A DNA stretch of 64,000 nt from Streptomyces echinoruber (GCF_014651135.1 NZ_BMWH01000007.1:124001-188000); one strand, 5' to 3'; positions 9,286 through 18,500 are shown, numbered from the stretch's first letter. Numbers and translations: made by a program. The notes: a model not told the origin generated them from the sequence alone.

Positions 9286-9316
9286 AGGGCCCGCCTCCCC
9301 GGGGAGGCGGGCCCTT
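9285..9316. terminator. Bidirectional terminator between crp and the MBL gene
   Basis: Two perfect 16-bp arms, 9285-9300 and 9301-9316, without loop bases, ending in runs AAGGG/CCCTT. Lies between the convergent crp and metallo-beta-lactamase-fold genes and can serve both. Confidence 0.85.
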
Positions 9317-9347
9317 GTCCGTGCCGTGCGGAGGCTCCCGTACGGGG

Positions 9348-10178
9348 CTAGATCAGCCCGCGTTCCTCCAGGTAGACGAGCTGCGCCCGCACCGACAGCT
9401 CCGCCGCCGGCCACAGGGAGCGGTCGACGTCGGCGTAGACGTGGGCGACGACCTCGGCCGGGCTGCGGTGGCCGTTCTCGACGGCCGTCTCCACCTGGGC
9501 GAGGCGGTGGGCGCGGTGGGCGAGGTAGTACTCGATGGCGCCCTGCGCGTCCTCCAGGACGGGGCCGTGTCCGGGCAGCACCGTGTGCACCCCGTCGTCG
9601 ACCGTCAGCGACCTCAGGCGCCGCAGCGAGTCCAGATAGTCGCCGAGCCGGCCGTCGGGGTGGGCGACGACCGTCGTACCGCGTCCCAGCACGGTGTCGC
9701 CGGTGAGGACCGCGCGGTCGGCCGGGAGGTGGAAGCTCAGGGAGTCCGCGGTGTGGCCCGGGGTGGGTACGACCCGCAGCTCCAGGCCGCCGACCTCGAT
9801 GACGTCCCCGGCACCCAGGCCCTCGTCGCCGAGCCGCAGCTCCGGATCGAGGGCGCGCACGCGCGTGCCGGTCAGTTCGGCGAAGCGGGCGGCGCCCTCG
9901 GCGTGGTCCGGGTGGCCGTGGGTGAGCAGGGTGAGGGCGATGCGCTTGCCGGCCTGCTCGGCGACCTCGACGACACGGCGCAGGTGGCCCTCGTCCAGGG
10001 GACCCGGGTCGACGACGACGGCCAGGGCGGAGCCGGGTTCCGACAGGATCCAGGTGTTGGTCCCGTCCAGGGTCATGGCGGAGGGGTTGGGCGCGAGGAC
10101 GTTGACGGCCCGCGCGGTGGCGGGACCGGTGCGAACCTCGCCCCGCGGCCGGCCGGGAAGCACTGGTGCGTCCGTCAT
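9348..10178 (-). CDS. MBL-fold metallo-hydrolase
   Basis: 276 residues. LLTHGHPDHAEGAARF is the HxHxDH zinc motif, PTPGHTADSLSFHL gives the next histidine, LTGDTVLG the bridging aspartate, and VLPGHGPVL the last histidine; the C-terminal helical part resembles LACTB2/glyoxalase II-like hydrolases. Substrate unknown. ATG at 10178 overlaps the stop of a small upstream gene (ATGA), preceded by GAGAGG, so it is the third gene of a coupled Nudix - small protein - MBL set. Confidence 0.88.
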   Translation of the reverse strand: MTDAPVLPGRPRGEVRTGPATARAVNVLAPNPSAMTLDGTNTWILSEPGSALAVVVDPGPLDEGHLRRVVEVAEQAGKRIALTLLTHGHPDHAEGAARFAELTGTRVRALDPELRLGDEGLGAGDVIEVGGLELRVVPTPGHTADSLSFHLPADRAVLTGDTVLGRGTTVVAHPDGRLGDYLDSLRRLRSLTVDDGVHTVLPGHGPVLEDAQGAIEYYLAHRAHRLAQVETAVENGHRSPAEVVAHVYADVDRSLWPAAELSVRAQLVYLEERGLI

Positions 10179-10408
10179 GCGTAGGGACCTCTCTGGCCAT
10201 TCTTGCCGGTCTGGGCGGACTTCGGCGCACGGCGCGGTATGCGGATTCCGCTGATTTCAGCCGGTTCCGCCGCTTCAGCCGCTTTCGCTACTTCTGTTGC
10301 TTCTGACGCTTCTGTTGCTTCTGGCGCTTCTGTTGCTTCTGGCGTTTCCGCTGCCGGTGCCGCTTCCGTCGTTCTCGTGCGGCCCGCGGTGGCGCCGGGA
10401 CCGGTCAC
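10175..10408 (-). CDS. Small low-complexity protein coupled between Nudix and MBL genes
   Basis: 77 residues, GTG start at 10408. The first half is Ala/Glu/Thr/Pro-rich with repeats of EATEAPEATEASEATE, the last 25 residues are basic (IRIPRRAPKSAQTGKNGQRG). I recognise no domain. The case for coding is positional: its GTG overlaps the Nudix stop (GTGA, 10408-10405) and its TGA overlaps the MBL start (ATGA, 10178-10175). The alternating repeat codons keep the frame. It could be a disordered linker peptide or simply a frame kept open to couple translation. Confidence 0.55.
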   Translation of the reverse strand: MTGPGATAGRTRTTEAAPAAETPEATEAPEATEASEATEVAKAAEAAEPAEISGIRIPRRAPKSAQTGKNGQRGPYA

Positions 10409-11271
10409 CCGGGCGTCCCGCCCGGCGCGACGTGCTGGGTGAACTCGTCGTGGCCCGGCCAGGACAGCACGATCTCGCCGTCCTCCAGGCGGGCCTGCGC
10501 CAGCACCGGCGTCAGGTCGCGGCCGGGCGCCGCGGCGAGCGCCTCGGCGGCGGTGGCGTACGGCAGGAGCTGGCGCAGGGTGGCGATCGTCGGCGGCATC
10601 ATCAGCAGCTCGCCCCGGTCGTAGGCGGCCGCGGCCTCGGCCGGGCGGATCCACACCGTGCGGTCGGCCTCCGTGGAGACGTTCCGGGTGCGCTGGCCCC
10701 GGGGGAGGGCGGCGACGAAGAACCAGGTGTCGTAGCGGCGCGGCTCGAACTCGGGGGTGATCCAGCGCGCCCACGCGCCCAGCAGGTCGGAGCGCAGCAC
10801 GAGGCCGCGGCGGTCCAGGAACTCGGCGAAGCTCAGCTCGCGCGCGACGAGGGCGGCGCGGTCGGCCTCCCAGTCGTCGCCGGTGGTGTCGCCGACGACG
10901 GTGTCGGGTGTGGGGCCGGCGAGCAGGACGCCCGCCTCCTCGTACGTCTCCCGCACGGCGGCGCAGACGATCGCCTGGGCGGCGGTCTCGTCGACGCCGA
11001 GCCGGTGTGCCCACCACGCGCGCGTGGGGCCCGCCCAGCGGACGTGGTGCTCGTCGCGCGGGTCGACGCCGCCGCCCGGGTACGCGTACGCGCCCGCGGC
11101 GAAGGCCATGGAGGCGCGCCGGCGCAGCATGTGCACGGCGGGCCCGGTGTCGGTGTCCTTCAGGAGCAGGACGGTGGCCGCGCGCTTGGGGGCGACCGGT
11201 GTGAGGGTGCCGGCCGCGAGCGCGCGGATGCGGTCCGGCCACTCCGGGGGGTACCACTGCCCGTTTGCCAT
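10405..11271 (-). CDS. Nudix hydrolase, NUDT19-like
   Basis: 288 residues. The Nudix box is split by an insertion: YPGGGVDPRDE, about 35 residues, then AAVRETYEEAGVLL, the arrangement seen in NUDT19-type CoA diphosphatases. The C-terminal half includes YDTWFFVAALP and a helical lid. Start ATG at 11271. First gene of the coupled set with the small protein and the MBL hydrolase; the shared operon suggests clean-up of acyl-CoA or related metabolites, which is inference. A long repeat-rich gap separates it from ridA. Confidence 0.85.
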   Translation of the reverse strand: MANGQWYPPEWPDRIRALAAGTLTPVAPKRAATVLLLKDTDTGPAVHMLRRRASMAFAAGAYAYPGGGVDPRDEHHVRWAGPTRAWWAHRLGVDETAAQAIVCAAVRETYEEAGVLLAGPTPDTVVGDTTGDDWEADRAALVARELSFAEFLDRRGLVLRSDLLGAWARWITPEFEPRRYDTWFFVAALPRGQRTRNVSTEADRTVWIRPAEAAAAYDRGELLMMPPTIATLRQLLPYATAAEALAAAPGRDLTPVLAQARLEDGEIVLSWPGHDEFTQHVAPGGTPG

Positions 11272-11549
11272 GGCCGGAGGCTATCCCGTACCGGGCGGAT
11301 GTTCGAGTGGCACGATCACCGGCGGTCCCGAGCCCGCTCCCGAGCCCGGTGCCGGTCACGGACCCGGCCGTGGAACCGGCTGCGGACCCGTCGCGAAACC
11401 GGTCGTAAAAAATTGGCCGCGGACCGGCCGCGGACACCGACTACGGACCGGCCGCGGAACCGATCATGAAAAACCGGCCGCGGCCCGGCCGCGGCCCCGG
11501 CCGTGAAGCTCCGGCCGCGAGGCCGACCGCGGCCCCGGTCGCACAGCGG
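11272..11549. other. Intergenic, repeat-rich CCGGCCGCGG segment
   Basis: No gene seen. The stretch 11350-11530 repeats short GGACCGGCCGCGGA-like palindromes in degenerate tandem and contains one AT-rich spot (AAAAAATTGG, about 11405) that may mark a promoter for the Nudix operon. Confidence 0.6.
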
Positions 11550-12023
11550 TCAGGCGGCGTCGGTCAACTCCACCTGGATCTCGACCTCCACCGGGGCGTC
11601 CAGCGGCAGCACCGCCACGCCCACCGCGCTGCGCGCGTGCACGCCCTTGTCGCCGAGCACCTCGGCGAGCAGCTCGCTGGCGCCGTTGACGACGCCGGGC
11701 TGGCCGGTGAAGTCCGCCGCGGAGGCGACGAAACCGGTGACCTTCACCACGCGCGCGATGCGGTCGAGGTCGCCCGCGACGGACTTGACGGCGGCGAGCG
11801 CGTTCAGGGCGCAGGTGCGGGCCAGGCCCTTGGCCTCCTCGGGGGTGACCTCGGCGCCGACCTTGCCGGTGACCGGCAGCTTGCCGTCGACCATGGGCAG
11901 CTGCCCGGCGGTGTAGACGTACGGGCCGGAGCGCACGGCGGGCTGGTAGGCGGCCAGCGGCGGCACGACCTCCGGCAGGGTCAGGCCGAGTTCGGCGAGC
12001 CTGGCCTCGACGGCGCCGCTCAC
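11550..12023 (-). CDS. RidA family protein
   Basis: 157 residues with GTG at 12023 overlapping the stop of the DUF4177 gene (GTGA). YVYTAGQLPMVDGKLPVTGK and the C-terminal ARSAVGVAVLPLDAPVEVEI are the YjgF/RidA core; the family trimer deaminates reactive enamine/imine intermediates made by PLP enzymes. The N-terminal 20 residues are longer than E. coli RidA, as in the actinobacterial subgroup. A catalytic arginine equivalent (HARSAVG) is present. Confidence 0.88.
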   Translation of the reverse strand: MSGAVEARLAELGLTLPEVVPPLAAYQPAVRSGPYVYTAGQLPMVDGKLPVTGKVGAEVTPEEAKGLARTCALNALAAVKSVAGDLDRIARVVKVTGFVASAADFTGQPGVVNGASELLAEVLGDKGVHARSAVGVAVLPLDAPVEVEIQVELTDAA

Positions 12024-12178
12024 TGCTTCTCCCGCTTCAGGTAGGCGACGAGCTGCTCGGGGTTGTTCGGCCCGGGCACGACCTGCACGAGCTCCCAGCC
12101 GTCCTCGCCCCAGGTGTCCAGGATCTGCTTCGTGGCATGGACGAGCAGCGGCACGGTTGCGTATTCCCACTTGGTCAT
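12020..12178 (-). CDS. DUF4177-type small protein
   Basis: 52 residues, MTKWEYATVPLLVHATKQIL then DTWGEDGWELVQVVPGPNN, the pattern of DUF4177 proteins. ATG at 12178; stop overlaps the ridA start. Divergent from the ArsA-like operon with a 72-bp shared promoter region. Function unknown. Confidence 0.8.
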   Translation of the reverse strand: MTKWEYATVPLLVHATKQILDTWGEDGWELVQVVPGPNNPEQLVAYLKREKQ

Positions 12179-12250
12179 GCGGCTGACTGTAGCCGCTGTT
12201 GTCCACAGGCTCCCGCGTAGGGAGTGCACCGACTGGTTACGCTCGAATAC

Positions 12251-13228
12251 GTGAGCAGGCTCCAGGTCGTCAGCGGCAAGGGCGGAACCGGCAAGACCAC
12301 GGTGGCCGCGTCCCTCGCGCTGGCCCTCGCCACGGAGGGGAAGCGGACGCTTCTCGTCGAGGTCGAGGGCCGCCAGGGCATCGCGCAGCTCTTCGAGACG
12401 GAGGCGTTGCCGTACGAGGAACGCAAGATCGCGGTCGCGCCGGGCGGCGGGGAGGTGTACGCCCTGGCCATCGACCCCGAGCTGGCCCTGCTGGACTACC
12501 TCCAGATGTTCTACAAGCTCGGCGGCGCGGGGCGGGCGCTGAAGAAGCTCGGCGCCATAGATTTCGCCACCACCATCGCGCCCGGGCTGCGCGACGTGCT
12601 CCTGACCGGCAAGGCGTGCGAGGCGGTGCGCCGCAAGGACCGGCGCGGGCGGTTCGTGTACGACTACGTCGTCATGGACGCCCCGCCCACGGGCCGCATC
12701 ACGCGCTTTCTGAACGTGAACGACGAGGTGGCGGGCCTGGCGAAGATCGGCCCGATCCACAACCAGGCGCAGGCCGTGATGCGGGTGCTGAAGTCGGCGG
12801 AGACGGCCGTGCACCTGGTGACGCTGCTGGAGGAGATGCCGGTCCAGGAGACCGCGGACGGTATCGCCGAGCTGCGCGCGGCGCGGCTTCCGGTGGGCCG
12901 GATCATCATCAACATGGTGCGGCCAAAGGTGTTGGACGCGGCCGATCTGGAACTCGTGCGGGCGGTCCCGCGTGCCTCCGTCGCCCGGGCGCTGTCGTCC
13001 GCCGGGCTCGGCGGGGCGCGGCGCGGCGGTCACGCCGAGCGGCTCGTCGAGCCGCTGCTCGCGCAGGCCGAGGAGTACCGCGAGCGGTACGTCCTGGAGC
13101 AGGAGCAGCGGGGTGTGCTGGGCGAGCTGGGTCTGCCGGTGCACGAACTGCCGCTGCTCGCCGAGGGCATGGACCTGGCGGGACTGTACGAACTGGCGAC
13201 CGAGCTGCGCAGACAGGGGATCTCATGA
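12251..13228 (+). CDS. ArsA/GET3-like anion-transporting ATPase, first copy
   Basis: 325 residues from GTG 12251. Deviant Walker A VVSGKGGTGKTTVAASLALA near the N-terminus, then VVMDAPPTGRITRFL (A-loop/Walker B) and RIIINMV (ADP-loop region). Members resemble ArsA or GET3; in Streptomyces this pair sits beside wblA and has no proven role. An upstream in-frame GTG at 12224 would add nine residues; the chosen start gives the conserved SRLQVVSGKGG beginning. Coupled by ATGA to the second ATPase, so a heteromeric complex is likely. Confidence 0.87.
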   Translation: MSRLQVVSGKGGTGKTTVAASLALALATEGKRTLLVEVEGRQGIAQLFETEALPYEERKIAVAPGGGEVYALAIDPELALLDYLQMFYKLGGAGRALKKLGAIDFATTIAPGLRDVLLTGKACEAVRRKDRRGRFVYDYVVMDAPPTGRITRFLNVNDEVAGLAKIGPIHNQAQAVMRVLKSAETAVHLVTLLEEMPVQETADGIAELRAARLPVGRIIINMVRPKVLDAADLELVRAVPRASVARALSSAGLGGARRGGHAERLVEPLLAQAEEYRERYVLEQEQRGVLGELGLPVHELPLLAEGMDLAGLYELATELRRQGIS

Positions 13229-14706
13229 GTCCGGACCCGGCCCACGGACGCGACACCGACCGCCTCGCGGCGTCCTCCCCGACGACCGGAGAGTCCCCGA
13301 CGTCCTCCCCGACGACCGGAGAGTCCTCGGCGTCCTCCGCCTCCGCCGCGGGTGTGCACGATCCCGTCCGTCACCTGGCGCCCGCGCGTGCGCTGCGCGT
13401 CGATCCGCTGCTCGACGACCCGGGGACCCGCATCATCGTGTGCTGCGGCTCCGGCGGTGTCGGCAAGACGACCACGGCCGCCGCGCTGGGCCTGCGCGCC
13501 GCCGAGCGCGGCCGCAAGGTGGTCGTGCTCACCATCGACCCGGCCAAGCGGCTCGCCCAGTCCATGGGCATCGACTCGCTGGACAACGTCCCGCGCCGGG
13601 TGAAGGGCACCGAGGGCGACGGCGAGCTGCACGCGATGATGCTCGACATGAAGCGCACCTTCGACGAGGTCGTCGAGGCGCACGCGGACCCGGAGCGGGC
13701 CGCCGCGATTCTGGCCAACCCCTTCTACCAGTCCCTCTCCGCGGGCTTCGCCGGCACGCAGGAGTACATGGCGATGGAGAAGCTCGGCCAGTTGCGGGCC
13801 ACCGACGAGTGGGACCTGATCGTCGTCGACACCCCGCCGTCCCGCTCCGCCCTGGACTTCCTCGACGCGCCGAAGCGGCTCGGTTCCTTCCTCGACGGGC
13901 GGCTGATCCGGCTGCTGACGGCGCCGGCGAAGCTGGGCGGCCGGGCCGGCATGAAGTTCCTCAACGTCGGCATGTCGATGATGACCGGCACCCTCGGCAA
14001 GCTGCTGGGCGGTCAGCTCCTGAAGGACGTGCAGACGTTCGTGTCGGCGATGGACACCACCTTCGGCGGGTTCCGCCGGCGCGCGGACGCCACGTACAAG
14101 CTGCTGCAGGCGCCCGGCACGGCGTTCCTGGTGGTCGCGGCCCCCGAGCGGGACGCGCTGCGCGAGGCGGCCTACTTCGTGGAGCGCCTCGCCGAGGAGC
14201 GGATGCCGCTGGCCGGCCTGGTCCTCAACCGGGTCCACGGCAGCGACGCCGCCCGGTTGTCGGCCGAGCGGGCGCTCGCCGCCGCGGAAAATCTTGAGGA
14301 CTCCCGCATTGTGGATCAGGAGGACGGGAAGGCACTACTGCGTAACTCTCCCGACACACAAGGCAGTTCTGAATCCTCCACGTCATCCCCGGCGTCTCCC
14401 GCGCCCGCGTCAGGGTCCGAGGCCGACTCCCCCGGCCCGGACCAGCTCCCCGACCAGGGCCGGTCGGTGGAGCAGCTCACCGCGGGTCTGCTCAGGCTGT
14501 ACGCCGAGCGGATGCAGTTGATCGCCCGCGAGCAGCGCACCCGGGACCGCTTCACCGCCCTGCACCCCGAGGTCGCGGTGGCGGAGGTGGCCGCCCTGCC
14601 CGGCGACGTCCACGACCTGGCGGGGCTGCGGGACATCGGCGAACGGCTGGCCGCGGCGGGGCAGCAGGCGGCACCACCGGCCGCTGCGGAGGCCGCCGAC
14701 GCCTGA
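13225..14706 (+). CDS. ArsA/GET3-like ATPase, second copy
   Basis: 493 residues from the ATG overlapping the previous stop. Residues 1-45 are a low-complexity Ser/Thr tract containing a duplicated SSPTTGES unit. The ATPase core has CCGSGGVGKTTTAAALG (Walker A), LIVVDTPPSRSALDFL and FLVVAAPERDALREAAYF; a Ser/Pro-rich linker around residues 375-410 separates a C-terminal helical segment. Longer than copy one, as if it carries an extra partner-binding tail. Likely forms a pair with the first ATPase. Confidence 0.86.
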   Translation: MSPDPAHGRDTDRLAASSPTTGESPTSSPTTGESSASSASAAGVHDPVRHLAPARALRVDPLLDDPGTRIIVCCGSGGVGKTTTAAALGLRAAERGRKVVVLTIDPAKRLAQSMGIDSLDNVPRRVKGTEGDGELHAMMLDMKRTFDEVVEAHADPERAAAILANPFYQSLSAGFAGTQEYMAMEKLGQLRATDEWDLIVVDTPPSRSALDFLDAPKRLGSFLDGRLIRLLTAPAKLGGRAGMKFLNVGMSMMTGTLGKLLGGQLLKDVQTFVSAMDTTFGGFRRRADATYKLLQAPGTAFLVVAAPERDALREAAYFVERLAEERMPLAGLVLNRVHGSDAARLSAERALAAAENLEDSRIVDQEDGKALLRNSPDTQGSSESSTSSPASPAPASGSEADSPGPDQLPDQGRSVEQLTAGLLRLYAERMQLIAREQRTRDRFTALHPEVAVAEVAALPGDVHDLAGLRDIGERLAAAGQQAAPPAAAEAADA

Positions 14707-15160
14707 GCGCGGACGCGTGCGGCTGAGGCGTACGCGCACGTCTGCGGCGGACGCGCACGGCGTTCGACGCTGCGGCGTATGTGACGCCGCAGGCATACGT
14801 GACGTCGAGGCGTCCATGCTGCTGAGGCGTACGTGACGCTGCGGCATGCAGGGCGCTGAAGCATGCAAGGCGCTGAGGCGTGCGCGCGGTGCGTGACGGG
14901 TGCGTGTGACGCCTGATGACACGTACAGACCACGTACAGACAGCGACACGTACGGATGGCGACACGTACAGACGGCGTCTGCCCCGTACGCGCGGCGTCC
15001 GACGCGCGCACGGCGCCCGAGCGTGCGTACGGCTCAGCCCGGCTGCCCGGAGGCCGGAGATGGGCCCGACGGCCCTGGCGCCGGACGGACGCGGACGGCC
15101 CACGGCCCGAGGGCGCTTCGGCGGCAGCGGACCGAGGGTCCGCCGACTCCCCGAGGCCCG
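14707..15160. other. Gene-free stretch with degenerate repeats
   Basis: No credible gene. Contains loosely repeated GGCGTACGTGACG-type units (14780-14890) and four ACACGTACAGAC-like units at 14920-14972. It separates the convergent ATPase and wblA genes. Confidence 0.6.
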
Positions 15161-15499
15161 TCAGCTCACCGCCGCGTAATTCTCGTACACCCGGTCGTCG
15201 TCGAGGGAGGAGATGCCCGCCCCGCGCTCGTACTCCATGCGAGCCGTCTCCAGGAGCCGGCGCCACGAGGTGACGGTGGGCCGCCGGCGCAGCAGGGCGC
15301 GCCGCTCCCGCTCCGTCATGCCTCCCCACACGCCGAACTCGACGCGGTTGTCCAGCGCGTCCGCCAGGCACTCCGTGCGTACCGGGCATCCCGTGCACAC
15401 GGCCTTGGCCCTGTTCTGCGCTGCTCCCTGAACGAACAGTTCGTCCGGATCGGTAGTGCGGCAGGCGGCCTGCGCACTCCAGTCGGTAACCCAGCCCAT
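15161..15499 (-). CDS. wblA: WblA, WhiB-like iron-sulphur regulator
   Basis: 112 residues from ATG 15499, the same length as S. coelicolor WblA. Four cysteines (Cys13 and the C-x2-C-x5-C of VCTGCPVRTEC) bind a [4Fe-4S] cluster, GVWGGM is the conserved turn, and RRRALLRRR-type basic residues contact DNA or sigma factor. WblA partners sigma HrdB and controls the switch to sporulation and represses antibiotic production. An open frame extends 20 codons upstream but the family start is the inner ATG. Long upstream region suits complex control. Confidence 0.95.
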   Translation of the reverse strand: MGWVTDWSAQAACRTTDPDELFVQGAAQNRAKAVCTGCPVRTECLADALDNRVEFGVWGGMTERERRALLRRRPTVTSWRRLLETARMEYERGAGISSLDDDRVYENYAAVS

Positions 15500-16132
15500 A
15501 CCGGCGCCGTCCTCTCCCGAATCGAGGCTCCCCCACGGCGGCGGCGGCATATTCACCACCGCCAGTTGAGGACGTTACGGAAGGCGGGCACGGTGCAACA
15601 CCCCCTTCGGGCCCAATCTTGAATGGCCCGAACGGACTATGGGTAAGCGGCAGATCACCCGGGCGAGTGAGCTGGCGACATACGCGACGTTCCCGGCGAA
15701 CCAGGACCGATACGGCGCGCCACAGGGGACGTCAAGTGACACACGAGGTCTATTCGGACGCACCGTCAACACGCCCGCGGCGCATCCCCGGCATCCGTCG
15801 GTGGCAGGCCCCTGTGGAAGAGGGCCGAGAAGATTCCGAACGTTTCGAGGCCGCCGTACGTATGGATACGTGGCCGCACTGCTGTGACTGCCGGGAGCAA
15901 GCTTAGGCCAATGCATGTACGCCTGTCCGGCAAATGGCGAGGGAGGCGGCCGACGCCGGCACGCCGTGCCGTACCGCATCGGTACGTTCGGGACGTATCG
16001 CGCGGCCCTTCACCGCGTACCGCGCGGCTCCTCACCGCGTACCGTGCAGTCCCTCACCACGTAGCGTGCCGTCCCTCACCGCGTACCGTGCGGTCCCTCG
16101 GAACGCCCCCGGCTTGCGATTAGGCTGCCCCC
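15500..16132. other. wblA-PBP divergent regulatory region
   Basis: 633 bp without a convincing gene. On the wblA side, TTGCAC and TAACGT around 15575-15600 (minus strand) are possible promoter boxes. Near the PBP, TAGGCT at 16121-16126 lies so close to the ATG that a leaderless transcript is likely. A 22-bp tandem array occupies 16008-16095. Confidence 0.55.
16008..16095. repeat. Four 22-bp tandem repeats upstream of the PBP gene
   Basis: Units of CCTCACCGCGTACCGTGCGG type at 16030-16051, 16052-16073 and 16074-16095, preceded by a diverged copy from 16007. They end 38 bp before the PBP start codon. Confidence 0.85.
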
Positions 16133-18421
16133 ATGCCAAAGAAGCGCTCGGGCGGCGGCCTCTCGCCCACGCAGCAGGCCGCCAAGTTCCTCGGTGTCAG
16201 TGTGCTCGCGGGAGCGGTGCTGGCCGGCATCGCCCTGCCCGCGGCCGGCACGCTGGGGCTGGCGGCCAAGGGTTCCGTCGAGGGGTTCGACGAACTCCCG
16301 GCCAACCTCAAGACCCCGCCGCTGAGCCAGCGCACCACGATCCTCGACAGCGAGGGCGACCAGATCGCCCAGGTCTACTCCCGCAACCGCATCCTGGTCG
16401 AGCTGAAGGACATCTCGCCCTACATGCAGAAGGCGATCGTCGCGATCGAGGACTCGCGCTTCTACCAGCACGGCGCGGTCGACCCCAAGGGCGTGCTGCG
16501 TGCGCTGAGCCGCAACGCCCAGAGCGGCGGCGTCGCCCAGGGCGGCTCGACGCTCACCCAGCAGTACGTGAAGAACGTCTTCGTCGAGGAGGCCGGCGAC
16601 GACCCGACGAAGGTCGCGCAGGCCACCGCGCAGACCCTCGGCCGCAAGATCAAAGAGCTGAAGTACGCGATCCAGGTCGAGAAGGAGCTCGGCAAGAAGA
16701 AGATCCTCGAGAACTACCTGAACATCGCCTTCTTCGGCCAGCAGGCCTACGGCGTCGAGGCCGCCTCCCAGCGTTACTTCTCCAAACACGCCAAGGACCT
16801 CAACCTCCAGCAGGCGGCGCTGCTGGCCGGCATCGTGCAGTCGCCGACCCGCTACGACCCGGTCAACGACGAGACGGAGGCGATCCGGCGCCGCAACGTC
16901 GTGCTGCAGCGCATGGCCGACCTCGGCGACATCTCCCAGCAGGAGGCGGACCGCGCGAAGAAGACCCCGCTCGGCCTGCACCTCACCCAGCCGAAGAACG
17001 GCTGCATCACGGCCGTGAAGGGCGCCGGCTTCTTCTGCAAGTACGTCGAGCACGTCTTCCTCAACAGCCCGGTCTTCGGCAGGACGCGCGAGGAGCGCGC
17101 CAAGATCTGGAACCAGGGCGGGCTGACGATCCGCACCACCCTCGACCCGCAGGCCCAGGAGTCGGTGCAGGACTCGATCAGGCAGCACGTCTACAAGTCC
17201 GACAAGGTCGCCGCGGCCGCCGTCCTCGTCCAGCCCGGTACCGGCAGGATCCTGGCGATGGGTCAGTCGAAGCCGTACGGCTACGGCAAGAACGAGACGG
17301 AGTACAACTACTCCGTCGACCGGGACATGGGCGGCTCCAACTTCGGCTTCCCGACCGGTTCGACGTTCAAGCCGTACGTCGCCGCGGCGGCCCTGGAGGA
17401 GGGGCGGCCGCCGACGCAGGAGTACTCGTCGCCGTACGAGATGGAGTACCCGAGCCCGGTGCAGACGTGCAGCGGGCGGCCGTGGAAGAACCTCGAGCAC
17501 GCCAAGGTCGAGAACGAGAGCGAGTCGGAGGTGGGCCCCTTCCGGCTGAAGGAGGCCATGGCGAAGTCGGTCAACACCTACTTCGTGCAGATGATCTCCG
17601 ACATCGGCCTGTGCCCGGTGCGGAAGATGACCGACGCGCTGCACGTCGTGCAGGGCGACGGCGAGAAGCTGCCCGAGCGGCCCGCCATCGCGCTGGGCTC
17701 GGTGGGCATCTCCCCGCTGCGCATGGCGACCGCGTACGCCGCCTTCGCCAACCGCGGCGTGTACTGCTCCCCCGTCGCCATCGAGTCGGTCACCCGGCGG
17801 GTCGGCACCCGGCAGAAGTCGCTGCCGGTGCCCAAGTCGACGTGCTCGCGGGCCATGTCGGAGACGACCGCCGACACCGTCAACACGCTGCTGCGCGGCG
17901 TGGTCGACTCCGGCACCGGCCGGGAGGCGGGCCTGTCCGACCGCGACAACGCCGGCAAGACGGGTACGACGGACGAGCGCCGCAACGCGTGGTTCGTCGG
18001 CTACACCCCGAACCTCTCCGGCGCGGTCTGGGTCGGCAGCGCCACCCAGAAGGTCAAGATGGTGGACATCACCATCGGCGGCGTCTACCACGACCTCGTC
18101 TACGGCGGCCAGGTCCCCGGTCCGATCTGGAAGGACGCCATGACCGGCGCCCTCGCCGGCCAGGACTCGCCCTCCTTCCACCTCGTCGACATCCCCGACG
18201 ACAAGGACCGCGACAAGGGCCACGGCCACGACAACGGCGACGGCGATGGCAACAACGGTGACAACGGCGGCTTCCTCGGCGGCCTGATCGGCGGCGGCAA
18301 CGGCGACGGCGGCAACGACGGCGGCGCCTTCCCGACGCCCTCGTTCTCCCTGCCGGGCAACTTCTTCCAGGGGCAGGGCAACGGCGGCGGCAACGGCAAC
18401 GGGGGCTGGCGCCGACGCTAG
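16133..18421 (+). CDS. Class A penicillin-binding protein
   Basis: Bifunctional murein synthase of 762 residues. A single membrane helix at about residues 20-45 precedes the GT51 glycosyltransferase domain (AIEDSRFYQHGAVD with the catalytic Glu, GGSTLTQQYVKN, and ENYLNIAFFGQQAYG). The transpeptidase has SxxK as Ser410-Thr-Phe-Lys413, SVN, and KTG at Lys609. The last ~55 residues are Gly/Asn/Asp-rich and disordered (GGNGDGGNDGG). Sits downstream of wblA as in S. coelicolor. Closed by a very strong hairpin. Confidence 0.95.
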   Translation: MPKKRSGGGLSPTQQAAKFLGVSVLAGAVLAGIALPAAGTLGLAAKGSVEGFDELPANLKTPPLSQRTTILDSEGDQIAQVYSRNRILVELKDISPYMQKAIVAIEDSRFYQHGAVDPKGVLRALSRNAQSGGVAQGGSTLTQQYVKNVFVEEAGDDPTKVAQATAQTLGRKIKELKYAIQVEKELGKKKILENYLNIAFFGQQAYGVEAASQRYFSKHAKDLNLQQAALLAGIVQSPTRYDPVNDETEAIRRRNVVLQRMADLGDISQQEADRAKKTPLGLHLTQPKNGCITAVKGAGFFCKYVEHVFLNSPVFGRTREERAKIWNQGGLTIRTTLDPQAQESVQDSIRQHVYKSDKVAAAAVLVQPGTGRILAMGQSKPYGYGKNETEYNYSVDRDMGGSNFGFPTGSTFKPYVAAAALEEGRPPTQEYSSPYEMEYPSPVQTCSGRPWKNLEHAKVENESESEVGPFRLKEAMAKSVNTYFVQMISDIGLCPVRKMTDALHVVQGDGEKLPERPAIALGSVGISPLRMATAYAAFANRGVYCSPVAIESVTRRVGTRQKSLPVPKSTCSRAMSETTADTVNTLLRGVVDSGTGREAGLSDRDNAGKTGTTDERRNAWFVGYTPNLSGAVWVGSATQKVKMVDITIGGVYHDLVYGGQVPGPIWKDAMTGALAGQDSPSFHLVDIPDDKDRDKGHGHDNGDGDGNNGDNGGFLGGLIGGGNGDGGNDGGAFPTPSFSLPGNFFQGQGNGGGNGNGGWRRR

Positions 18422-18433
18422 CGGCGACGCGAC

Positions 18434-18477
18434 ACGGCTGCGGTCCCCGCCCTGCGCAGGGCGGGGACCGCAGCCGT
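18434..18477. terminator. Bidirectional terminator, 22-bp arms
   Basis: Perfect arms 18434-18455 and 18456-18477 with no spacer, between the convergent PBP and YqeY-like genes. Confidence 0.88.
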
Positions 18478-18500
18478 CGGACCGTCGGCGGACCGGCCGC

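Noticed and set aside
16008..16095. CRISPR-like array
   Set aside because: Repeats are directly adjacent with no unique spacers and no cas genes; the other arrays fail in the same way.
15619..16123. Short plus-strand frames in the wblA-PBP region
   Set aside because: Random-looking codon use and overlap with repeats; the region is better read as regulatory.
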